Shown: positions 1-5,005 of the stretch, piece after piece
Layout of the letters: each line of letters begins with the position of its first letter
Position numbering within the stretch: the stretch's first letter is position 1
NCBI GenBank assembly: GCA_017992485.1
Contig: JAGOOL010000035.1
Span: 1 to 5,801, forward strand
From: Minisyncoccota bacterium
GTDB lineage: Bacteria > Patescibacteriota > Minisyncoccia > Phycocordibacterales > UBA9973
Direction: 5' to 3'
Length of the DNA: 5,801 nt
Position numbers and translations under genes: made by a program
Notes under the pieces: model-generated
Database searches by the model: none
The model's input: only the letters and a program-made list of their open reading frames with translations
Told to the model about the DNA's origin: nothing

Positions 1-964
1 TTTCTACTCGCTCCAAAACAGCATCAGCATTCTTTTTAGCGATCTGCCCGCCCTTTTCCAAAATTTCATCTACAAATGCATCTGAAATCTGTGCACGTCG
101 CTCTTGGAAAGCAGTAGTGAAGTTAATAATTATTTCACCAATAAGTTTTTTGAGGTCGCCCATTACTTTTTCACCAGACATATGGCGTTCCATGAGTGCA
201 TCAATCTCAGCTTTTCGATCAGGAGAAAGTGTTACTGCAATTTTCAACAAACTATCAAGATTGGCAGACATTTCACCTTCGAGTGCCGTTTCGGCTTTTT
301 TCATTTTCTTCGTAATAGTTTCTGCATCATCAGTCAAAAAGATTGCTCCTTCAGGTTTTGATTTTGACATCTTGCCTTCTCCGACGAGCGCCAAGATATT
401 GATTGGCTCATCACGGTTGAGGGTTTCCGGTCGAACGAGCACATTTTTACCATTGCCGTATTTTTCATTGAAAGCATCAGCAAGTTCACGTGCTGCTTCC
501 ATGTGACTAAACTGATCCTTTCCAACCGGAACAGCATTTGCATCCTGCAAGAGAATGTCAGCCGCCATCATGATCGGATACGCAGCGAGGAGCATTGTGG
601 CATTTTCAGGGTTCTGGCCATCCTTCAATTTATCTTTGAGTGTCGGGACACGACAAACACGAGCGACTGTCATGTGTCGCTCGAGGTAGAGTGTCATGAG
701 TGCAACTTCTTTGCGAATACTGCGCTGATCAAAAATAGTAACTTTCTCAGGGTCTAGTCCAAGTGCGAGATAGTCTTTGACAACATCGTGCACGCCGAGC
801 TGTCCGACTTCATGATCAGTGAGCGCATGCATCGTCGCCACGAAAACCATAATTTCCGCATCTTTAGTATTCTTCTGCAAATCGAGTAACGGAAATGCCG
901 CGCCGATCAAATTTGCGATGGTGAGGGTAGCTGTTGGTCTGATGCCTGTGAAGATTTTTTTCAT
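1..964 (-). CDS. trpS: Tryptophanyl-tRNA synthetase (TrpRS), C-terminus cut by window edge
   Basis: Cytoplasmic class I aminoacyl-tRNA synthetase that charges tRNA-Trp with tryptophan using ATP. The frame reads from the ATG at 964 to the window edge, 321 codons without a stop. The family is usually about 330 residues, so only some 10-15 residues are missing. Visible signatures are an N-terminal TGIRPT segment (residues 6-11), the TrpRS-type YPIMMAADIL block (129-138, Asp136 matching the tryptophan-binding Asp of the family), VPVGKDQ (145-151), and a perfect KMSKS loop at 198-202 (bases 359-373). The odd point is the HIGH-equivalent site: residues 15-18 are TIAN, where the family normally has HxGN, so the first histidine and the glycine are replaced. 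It starts 14 nt after the dnaJ stop with no Shine-Dalgarno site, but with a TATACT box 6 nt before the ATG. The family call is very secure. Confidence 0.96.
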   Translation of the reverse strand, partial: MKKIFTGIRPTATLTIANLIGAAFPLLDLQKNTKDAEIMVFVATMHALTDHEVGQLGVHDVVKDYLALGLDPEKVTIFDQRSIRKEVALMTLYLERHMTVARVCRVPTLKDKLKDGQNPENATMLLAAYPIMMAADILLQDANAVPVGKDQFSHMEAARELADAFNEKYGNGKNVLVRPETLNRDEPINILALVGEGKMSKSKPEGAIFLTDDAETITKKMKKAETALEGEMSANLDSLLKIAVTLSPDRKAEIDALMERHMSGEKVMGDLKKLIGEIIINFTTAFQERRAQISDAFVDEILEKGGQIAKKNADAVLERVE

Positions 965-970
965 GGTTTT

Positions 971-976
971 AGTATA
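971..976 (-). promoter_or_regulatory. Candidate -10 box (TATACT) for leaderless trpS
   Basis: The 14-nt gap between dnaJ and trpS reads ACTATACTAAAACC on the minus strand, with TATACT ending 6 nt before the ATG. Transcription from it would begin at or next to the start codon. No -35 match is evident, and co-transcription with dnaJ is equally possible. Confidence 0.4.
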
Positions 977-978
977 GT

Positions 979-2064
979 CTAGATTCCCTCTTCTCTCAAT
1001 TCTTCAACAATCTTTTTAGCTTTGCCGGAAAGTTTCTTTGGGAGTTCAATATCAAGATGGACGAGGAAATCACCGCGGCTTGATTTGCCTGTCGGGACAC
1101 CTTTATTTTTTATCCGGAGAATTTCGCCGAATGTCGCGCCGGCTGGAATAGTGAGATCTACAATACCATCGAGTGTTTCGACTTTGTGCGTTGCTCCAAG
1201 CAATGCATCAGTGAGACTAATAGAAAGCGTACTGCGGAGATTTGCACCTTCGCGAGTAATTGTCTTGTGTCGCTCAACGCGCACTTTTACATAAAGGTCG
1301 CCGGTCGTGCCGTGTGAAGCGGCTTCGCCCATGCCGCGGAGTTGTATCATTTGGCCGTTCTCAATGCCGGCCGGAATGTTGAGGTCGATGCGTTCTTCTT
1401 TTCGGTGGACTCCAGAGCCTTTACATGTTGTACATGGTTCTTTCGGAATTTTTCCGGAACCGTGACATTTCGAACATTCTTGAACAGTCGTGAATGAACC
1501 GAGGATCGAGCGTTTAACCTCGCGAACTTGGCCATTGCCGTTGCAGCGGTCACAAGTAATCGTGTCAGTTCCCGGTTTTGCGCCTTTACCTTTGCAGGTA
1601 TCGCAAGTAGATGTTTTGTTGATGACGAGCATTCGAGTAGAGCCGAAAATCGATTCGGTAAATGGAATAGTGATCTCAGTAGAAATATCGCTGCCGCGGG
1701 GTTTACCGCCACCACTTCGTCCACCACCGCCACCACCGAAAAATTCGGAGAAAATGTCACCAATATCGCCGAAGTCGAATTGCTGGCTATCGAAGCCACC
1801 GAAGCCTTGTCCGCCGAAACCACCGAAGCCACCTGGTCCAGGTCCACCGGCGCCATCAAATGTCTGACCATACGTATCGTACTGCTGGCGTTTTTTATCA
1901 TCGGAAAGTGTCTGATAGGCTTCGTTTACCTCTTTGAATTTATCTGCATTCCCGTCTTTTTTGTCGGGATGGTATTTATGCGCCATCTTGTGGAAGGCTT
2001 TTTTGATCTCGTCTTTTGAGGCGCCTTTTGCAACGCCGAGAGTTTCGTAGAAATCTTTTTTCAT
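979..2064 (-). CDS. dnaJ: Chaperone protein DnaJ (Hsp40)
   Basis: Co-chaperone that delivers unfolded proteins to DnaK and stimulates its ATPase. It is 361 aa, close to the usual 370-380. Domains in order: J domain (1-66) with the HPD motif at 32-34; glycine/phenylalanine-rich linker (about 71-120) ending in a run of six glycines; four CxxCxGxG zinc repeats starting at 154, 171, 197 and 211; then the two beta-rich C-terminal substrate-binding domains and a dimerisation end. The spacings between zinc repeats (17, 26, 14) resemble E. coli DnaJ (17, 22, 14) with four extra residues in the middle gap. It therefore looks like a complete type I DnaJ. No dnaK or grpE is adjacent here; it sits between the MGMT gene (22-nt gap) and trpS (14-nt gap). 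A TGGTATAAA box lies just before its ATG, and there is no Shine-Dalgarno site. The stop codon is TAG. Confidence 0.98.
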   Translation of the reverse strand: MKKDFYETLGVAKGASKDEIKKAFHKMAHKYHPDKKDGNADKFKEVNEAYQTLSDDKKRQQYDTYGQTFDGAGGPGPGGFGGFGGQGFGGFDSQQFDFGDIGDIFSEFFGGGGGGRSGGGKPRGSDISTEITIPFTESIFGSTRMLVINKTSTCDTCKGKGAKPGTDTITCDRCNGNGQVREVKRSILGSFTTVQECSKCHGSGKIPKEPCTTCKGSGVHRKEERIDLNIPAGIENGQMIQLRGMGEAASHGTTGDLYVKVRVERHKTITREGANLRSTLSISLTDALLGATHKVETLDGIVDLTIPAGATFGEILRIKNKGVPTGKSSRGDFLVHLDIELPKKLSGKAKKIVEELREEGI

Positions 2065-2072
2065 CGGTGTTA

Positions 2073-2081
2073 TTTATACCA
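2073..2081 (-). promoter_or_regulatory. Extended -10 promoter (TGGTATAAA) of dnaJ
   Basis: In the 22-nt gap after the MGMT gene the minus strand reads TGG-TATAAA, a TGn-extended -10, followed by 8 nt and the dnaJ ATG at 2064. The start site would fall about at the ATG, giving a leaderless mRNA. No CIRCE-type heat-shock operator (TTAGCACTC-N9-GAGTGCTAA) is present. I see no clear -35, which extended -10 promoters do not strictly need. Confidence 0.5.
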
Positions 2082-2086
2082 TATTT

Positions 2087-2359
2087 TTAGAAAGTGACGC
2101 CTTCATTTTTGAGCAAGGCAAACTTGGCATTTGGACCGGTCTTTTTGCCCTGCAAACCATTGTAGCCGCCCATTTTCCCGTCTGAGCGAACAACTCTGTG
2201 ACATGGAATAGTTTTGTCGGTGTTTTTACTCATATAAGCGCCGACTGCCCTGGCAGCATTTGGATTGCCGGCTTTTGTGGCGACCTGTTTGTAGGTCATT
2301 GTTTTGCCTTTCGGGATTGAGGAGACGATTACGAAGACGCGATCCTTGAAACTTTTCAT
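2087..2359 (-). CDS. MGMT-family protein: single-domain O6-alkylguanine-DNA alkyltransferase-like
   Basis: DNA repair family that transfers alkyl groups from O6-alkylguanine to a cysteine in the protein, once per molecule. At 90 aa it consists only of the C-terminal DNA-binding/active-site domain and lacks the N-terminal domain of Ogt/MGMT. Key residues can be matched to human MGMT: Tyr23 (Tyr114, base flipping), Arg37 in AARAVG (the Arg128 finger), Asn46 (Asn137 hinge), Cys53 in PCHRVV (the acceptor Cys145) and Glu86 in the KNEG motif (Glu172). Because the acceptor cysteine is present, it is not an alkyltransferase-like (ATL) protein, which carries Trp there; alkyltransferase activity is plausible but inferred. 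The ATG at 2359 follows a TATACT box by 8 nt, and no Shine-Dalgarno site is seen. It is first in the minus-strand series MGMT-dnaJ-trpS and diverges from the DUF2231 gene. Confidence 0.92.
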   Translation of the reverse strand: MKSFKDRVFVIVSSIPKGKTMTYKQVATKAGNPNAARAVGAYMSKNTDKTIPCHRVVRSDGKMGGYNGLQGKKTGPNAKFALLKNEGVTF

Positions 2360-2367
2360 AGAAATTA

Positions 2368-2373
2368 AGTATA
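2368..2373 (-). promoter_or_regulatory. Candidate -10 box (TATACT) of the MGMT gene
   Basis: TATACT on the minus strand, 8 nt before the ATG at 2359, preceded by TTTGTG. The start site would lie one or two nt from the ATG. No good -35 is visible at 17 nt. A TTTTCATGCA motif sits 25 nt further upstream (2399-2408). Confidence 0.45.
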
Positions 2374-2389
2374 CACAAATTAATAGGTA

Positions 2390-2406
2390 TTCATGAGGTG
2401 CATGAA
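2390..2406. repeat. Inverted repeat TTCATG-N5-CATGAA
   Basis: Perfect 6-bp arms at 2390-2395 and 2401-2406 around AGGTG. It lies about where the -35 and upstream region of the MGMT promoter should be, so it could be an operator. Its right arm is part of the TTTTCATGCA motif that recurs upstream of the DUF2231 promoter. Confidence 0.4.
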
Positions 2407-2531
2407 AATTGAAATAGCTGATCTATATACTAGATATATAGCTGGACGGCTGTATATCTAAGAACGACCACCTTAATTTTTCCTTAAGACAGAATTTTGA
2501 GCAGCCAGCACTGTTTCCCCTTTTTCATGCA
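2399..2531. repeat. 10-bp motif TTTTCATGCA in inverted copies upstream of both divergent promoters
   Basis: The motif is exact at 2522-2531 on the plus strand and at 2408-2399 on the minus strand; the interval given spans both copies. Each copy points toward its own promoter. 25 nt separate it from the MGMT -10, and 22 nt separate it from the DUF2231 -10. The symmetric placement suggests a shared regulator or upstream element; this is inference from position only. Confidence 0.4.
2431..2460. repeat. Hairpin with 12-bp AT-rich arms in the divergent intergenic region
   Basis: TAGATATATAGC (2431-2442), a 6-nt loop TGGACG (2443-2448) and GCTGTATATCTA (2449-2460) pair along 12 positions with one T/G wobble. 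No T-run follows on either side, so it does not look like an intrinsic terminator. It lies midway between two divergent genes, where no terminator is needed, so a protein-binding palindrome is an alternative. The left arm can also pair weakly with the upstream ATCTA. Confidence 0.55.
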
Positions 2532-2550
2532 AAAAGTATGCGACTACCGA

Positions 2551-2559
2551 TGCTATAAT
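2551..2559 (+). promoter_or_regulatory. Perfect extended -10 promoter (TGCTATAAT) of the DUF2231 gene
   Basis: TGC-TATAAT matches the TGn-TATAAT consensus exactly. The hexamer ends 6 nt before the ATG at 2566, so transcription should start at or beside the start codon. This decides the start: an in-frame ATG at 2497 lies upstream of this promoter and would add 23 residues unlike the family N-terminus. Confidence 0.75.
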
Positions 2560-2565
2560 CCAATC

Positions 2566-3069
2566 ATGAACATTCACCCTATTTTAGTGCACCTACCGAT
2601 TGGTATTTTTATTGTTTATGCAGCAATGGAAATTCTCTGCCTTGATGTGAAGTTTCCGACGCTCCGCAATGGCAAAAGATTTTTGGCATTTGTCGGTTTT
2701 ATCTCCGGATGGATAACGCTTGCAAGCGGTGAAGCGGCTGAACATGCAGTCGAAGCAAAGGCAGATCAAGCAATACTCAAACTAGTCGAAGCTCACTCAG
2801 TAGTTGCCGGAGCTTTTGTTGTCGTTGCCGGCATCTTGGCTTTCATTTCTATCTTAAGTTGGGTAATTGAAAAATATCCAACACCAACTGTAGAATGGCA
2901 AAAAATCGCACACCGCTTTGCTTTTCTCAATCAACGCTGGATTTTAGTTGTCCTAGCCCTTGTCGGGTTACTCCTTATTACTATTACCGGCGGACTTGGC
3001 GGCACTATTGTCTATGGTCCGGACCTCGATCCAATGACAAAGCTCCTCTATTCAATTGTGGTAAAATAA
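2566..3069 (+). CDS. DUF2231-family four-helix membrane protein
   Basis: Integral inner-membrane protein of 167 aa with four predicted hydrophobic helices (about residues 8-26, 37-56, 77-101 and 123-142). The N-terminus NIHPILVHLPIG matches the HPxLVHFPIG opening of the DUF2231 family, and the EAH at 75-77 and the GG..VYGPDLDP tail (145-155) also fit. The family's biochemical role is not established; conserved histidines in the membrane suggest metal or haem contact, but this is speculation. The ATG at 2566 was chosen over an in-frame ATG at 2497 because the family motif begins there and a perfect extended -10 sits 6 nt upstream. rmuC begins 4 nt after its stop, so the two are probably co-transcribed. 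Confidence 0.85.
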   Translation: MNIHPILVHLPIGIFIVYAAMEILCLDVKFPTLRNGKRFLAFVGFISGWITLASGEAAEHAVEAKADQAILKLVEAHSVVAGAFVVVAGILAFISILSWVIEKYPTPTVEWQKIAHRFAFLNQRWILVVLALVGLLLITITGGLGGTIVYGPDLDPMTKLLYSIVVK

Positions 3070-3073
3070 CCGC

Positions 3074-4123
3074 ATGACAATACTTTGGATCATCATCGCC
3101 CTCCTCGCCGGTATCATAATTACCTTTCTTTTTCTGCGGAATCAAAACCAGCAACCGACGCAAGACGGCGGCCTTCCCCTATTACTCGAGCAAATCAATG
3201 AACTTCGCCGCACGATGGATTCGCGCCTCGGAGACAATGAACGATCCGTTCGCGAAAGTATGATGCACCAAAGTCGTGAATCACGAACGATCATAACTGA
3301 CATCACCGAACGACTCACTCGCCTCGACGAAACCAACAAACAAGTTGTGTCTTTTGCCGACCAGCTCGATGAACTCCAAAATATTTTGAAGAACCCAAAG
3401 CAGCGCGGCATTCTCGGTGAATACTATTTGGAAACGTTGCTCAAAAACATCTTGCCGCCGGGATCATACAAAATGCAGCACACATTTGCAGACGGTCTCA
3501 TCGTTGACTGTGCGATTTATGTTAAAGACAAAATCATTCCTGTCGACTCAAAGTTCTCGCTGGAAAACTACAATCGTGTCGTCGAAGCGCGCGAACCTGC
3601 CGAGCGTGATCGCTTGGAAAAACTCTTTCTCAACGACCTTAAAAATCGCATCAAGGAAACGTCAAAATATATTAAACCAAATGAATCAACAATGGACTTT
3701 GCATTTATGTTCATTCCGCACGAAGCAATTTACTACGACCTCATCATCAACAAGATCGGTGCCAATTCTGAAGAAGACAATAACCAAAGCCTCATCGAAA
3801 TTGCAGCTTCAAAATATAAGGTCATCATTGTTTCACCAACATCATTCCTCGCGTACCTGCAAACCGTTCTCCAGGGTCTCCGCGCTCTCCAGATTGAAGA
3901 AACAGCCAAAGACATCATAAAGCGCGTCGAAGAACTTGGTCGCCACCTCAAGGGCTACGAGGACTACCATTCGAAACTCGGCAATGCTCTCGGCACCGTC
4001 GTAAATCACTACAATAATTCAAGCAAGGAACTCAAGAAAGTAGACAAAGATGTCATGCGTATTACCGGTGAAGCTCCGGGATTAACACCCGAAATGATTG
4101 AGAGAGCGCTGCTTGATGAATAA
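3074..4123 (+). CDS. rmuC: DNA recombination protein RmuC
   Basis: Membrane-anchored RmuC-family protein; in E. coli, loss of rmuC raises recombination at inverted repeats, and a nuclease-like fold is proposed for the family. It is 349 aa, against about 475 in E. coli. A single N-terminal membrane helix (residues 2-21) is followed by a helical, probably coiled-coil stretch (35-105). The conserved core then shows RGILGE (111-116), LPPG (127-130), VDCAI (144-148), PVDSKF (156-161) and FMFIPHEAIY (211-220). Glu116, Asp145 and Asp158-x-Lys160 resemble a PD-(D/E)xK catalytic set. Its ATG lies 4 nt after the DUF2231 stop with no Shine-Dalgarno site, so it is probably on the same transcript. A hairpin 29 nt past its stop ends the unit. 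Confidence 0.95.
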   Translation: MTILWIIIALLAGIIITFLFLRNQNQQPTQDGGLPLLLEQINELRRTMDSRLGDNERSVRESMMHQSRESRTIITDITERLTRLDETNKQVVSFADQLDELQNILKNPKQRGILGEYYLETLLKNILPPGSYKMQHTFADGLIVDCAIYVKDKIIPVDSKFSLENYNRVVEAREPAERDRLEKLFLNDLKNRIKETSKYIKPNESTMDFAFMFIPHEAIYYDLIINKIGANSEEDNNQSLIEIAASKYKVIIVSPTSFLAYLQTVLQGLRALQIEETAKDIIKRVEELGRHLKGYEDYHSKLGNALGTVVNHYNNSSKELKKVDKDVMRITGEAPGLTPEMIERALLDE

Positions 4124-4152
4124 CATCAGTAATTAAAAATATCAAATAAAAA

Positions 4153-4173
4153 AATGCCTCCTTGTGGGGCATT
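4153..4173. terminator. Bidirectional intrinsic terminator between rmuC and the convergent gene
   Basis: AATGCCTC (4153-4160), loop CTTGT and GGGGCATT (4166-4173) form an 8-bp stem with one wobble. On the minus strand it is followed by a seven-T run (complement of A4148-A4154, which overlaps the stem base), which makes a good terminator for the gene at 4203-4802. On the plus strand the tail ATTGTTTTG is weaker but usable for rmuC. Confidence 0.8.
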
Positions 4174-4202
4174 ATTGTTTTGCTTAACTTTTGCTGAAAT
4201 GG

Positions 4203-4802
4203 CTATTTTACTGGTACGGTACCGCCACCATGTAAATACGGGCGTTCGACATACGTATCGTCCGGTAATTCGAGGGATACATAACGTCGATACTCTGTTT
4301 CATCCATTTTAGACAACTGTAAAGCAAATTCCGAAAATTCTTTTGGTTCCTCGTAGAGTCCGATTACAGATGCCAGATGTTTGTGTCGTTCTTCGAACAT
4401 TTTTCTACCGATGAACTGTGGTTCCATCGTTACGAGCAATTTCATTCCGAATTCCTTGTGGTATTCAAGCATTCGTTCGATATTACTCAGGGTTCGCACT
4501 GCTGCATTGGGTACGTTTTCTCCAACAAGCAGAATTAAAAATTTATCATGATGCTTTTTTGCATTATGAATAATTGTGTTCAGGTCACCTTTGTGCGATC
4601 GTCTCTGTCCAAGATCGGGTAAGTGTGGCGGGAACATCGATGTTCCAACATACTGCACAGAATGGCGAGCTGTATTAATTCTGTCTGTTAGGAAAGCCTG
4701 TACTTTCTTAAAATGATCTGACGTGCCGTTATGTGTACCTATTAGTACAATGTTTGGATTGTGGTGTGACACCCAATCGGTTATTCGCTCTCTTTTTGCC
4801 AT
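4203..4802 (-). CDS. Uncharacterised 199-aa soluble alpha/beta protein
   Basis: I do not recognise this family. The protein is soluble-looking, with no signal peptide or membrane helix. Several short hydrophobic strands separated by helices suggest a Rossmann-like alpha/beta fold: NIVLIGTH (17-24), KFLILLVGE (87-95), MKLLVTMEP (120-128) and ASVIGLYEE (144-152). A histidine/basic-rich stretch lies at 68-86 (SHKGDLNTIIHNAKKHHDK) and a charged helical segment at 131-142. The C-terminus ends in a glycine triplet. An in-frame TTG at 4811 would add three residues (199 to 202 aa); I prefer the ATG at 4802. There is no Shine-Dalgarno site. It converges on rmuC and shares a terminator with it. The stop is TAG. 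Nothing in its neighbours points to a function. Confidence 0.75.
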   Translation of the reverse strand: MAKRERITDWVSHHNPNIVLIGTHNGTSDHFKKVQAFLTDRINTARHSVQYVGTSMFPPHLPDLGQRRSHKGDLNTIIHNAKKHHDKFLILLVGENVPNAAVRTLSNIERMLEYHKEFGMKLLVTMEPQFIGRKMFEERHKHLASVIGLYEEPKEFSEFALQLSKMDETEYRRYVSLELPDDTYVERPYLHGGGTVPVK

Positions 4803-4841
4803 GGCGCTCAAGTTTTATTTGTTTTAGAATATTCAAACGTC

Positions 4842-4850
4842 ACTATACCA
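4842..4850 (-). promoter_or_regulatory. Candidate extended -10 (TGGTATAGT) of the 4203-4802 gene
   Basis: On the minus strand TGG-TATAGT matches a TGn-extended -10 with five of six hexamer bases. It would give a leader of roughly 30 nt before the ATG at 4802, unlike the leaderless genes at the left. No clear -35 is visible. A TATTCT closer to the gene is a weaker alternative. Confidence 0.4.
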
Positions 4851-4873
4851 CGTCTACAGGAAATTGGAATACC

Positions 4874-4902
4874 TTGAACAAAGCCCAAATTTACTGTACT
4901 AT
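4874..4902 (+). promoter_or_regulatory. Candidate promoter of the tRNA-Glu region
   Basis: TTGAAC (4874-4879), a 17-nt spacer and TACTAT (4897-4902), each four of six to consensus. Transcription would start near 4909 and run through the tRNA-like fragment before reaching the tRNA at 4990. It is the best plus-strand candidate in the 318-nt protein-free stretch 4812-5129, which otherwise holds the tRNA, its partial copy and a terminator. Confidence 0.35.
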
Positions 4903-4908
4903 TTTCTG

Positions 4909-4923
4909 GCAATAGTCTATTGC
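4909..4923 (+). repeat. Short perfect hairpin GCAATA-GTC-TATTGC
   Basis: Perfect 6-bp arms around a 3-nt loop, directly downstream of the predicted -10 and just before the tRNA-like fragment. It would form the 5' end of the precursor RNA. It is short enough to be chance. Confidence 0.3.
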
Positions 4924-4924
4924 A

Positions 4925-5005
4925 TATGGCCCTATCGTCTAACCAAATTAGATGACAGCGGACACCGGCTTCGGAAGCCGTAATTGTATGGCCCTATCGT
5001 CTAAC
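4925..5005 (+). repeat. 19-bp direct repeat flanking the duplicated tRNA segment
   Basis: TATGGCCCTATCGTCTAAC occurs exactly at 4925-4943 and 4987-5005, 62 nt apart; the interval given spans both copies. It covers the acceptor 5' strand and the start of the D-arm of tRNA-Glu. A second shared block, GGACACCGGCTTC (4960-4972 and 5011-5023), is offset by 51 nt, so the copies differ by 11 nt in D-loop length. The arrangement indicates a tandem partial duplication. Confidence 0.9.
4928..4984 (+). pseudogene. Degenerate 5'-part copy of tRNA-Glu (tRNA-like fragment)
   Basis: Starts with the same acceptor strand and D-arm start as the tRNA at 4990 and includes a matching anticodon arm, but it has no T-arm, 3' acceptor strand or CCA. 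The five D-loop bases GGTTA are replaced by 16 nt (4944-4959), which allow an 8-bp hairpin (4935-4942 with 4948-4955). The anticodon loop reads TTCGGAA instead of TTCTCAA, so the anticodon position is CGG (proline codon CCG), and the arm becomes a near-perfect palindrome, CGGCTTC-G-GAAGCCG (4966-4980). It cannot fold into a complete tRNA by itself. It is either a decaying duplicate or a structured leader of the tRNA precursor. Confidence 0.75.

Noticed and set aside
104..757. Plus-strand open frames across the trpS region
   Set aside because: They are antisense to a clear trpS frame carrying KMSKS and other TrpRS blocks, and show no family features.
1347..2019. Long open frames on both strands overlapping dnaJ, including a proline-rich one
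   Set aside because: They are off-frame shadows. The proline-rich translation is the antisense of the glycine-rich DnaJ linker.
2497..2565. Upstream in-frame ATG giving a 190-aa DUF2231 protein
   Set aside because: The added residues lie before a perfect extended -10 and do not match the family, whose conserved N-terminus starts at the ATG at 2566.
3142..3951. Other-frame open frames inside rmuC on both strands
   Set aside because: They lie fully inside rmuC and show composition-driven low-complexity translations without domain signatures.
1868..4262. Shared 12-bp word CATACGTATCGT in dnaJ and the 4203-4802 gene
   Set aside because: Both copies lie in coding sequence for similar Asp-Thr-Tyr residues and have no flanking similarity, so chance is the best explanation.
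4203..4802. Calling this protein a TIR, nucleoside-deoxyribosyltransferase or toxin-type effector
   Set aside because: The alpha/beta pattern is compatible with several folds, but I see no diagnostic catalytic motif to support any of these names.
4733..4915. A 60-aa plus-strand protein gene
   Set aside because: It is mostly antisense to the start and promoter of the 4203-4802 gene, and has no promoter, motif or convincing composition.
4928..4984. A functional tRNA-Pro(CGG)
   Set aside because: The anticodon loop alone would suggest it, but there is no T-arm, no 3' acceptor strand and no CCA, and the 5' part is a copy of tRNA-Glu.
4925..5005. Integrase attachment sites (attL/attR) at the tRNA
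   Set aside because: The repeat covers the 5' end, not the usual 3' part of the tRNA; the copies are only 62 nt apart, and no integrase is present.
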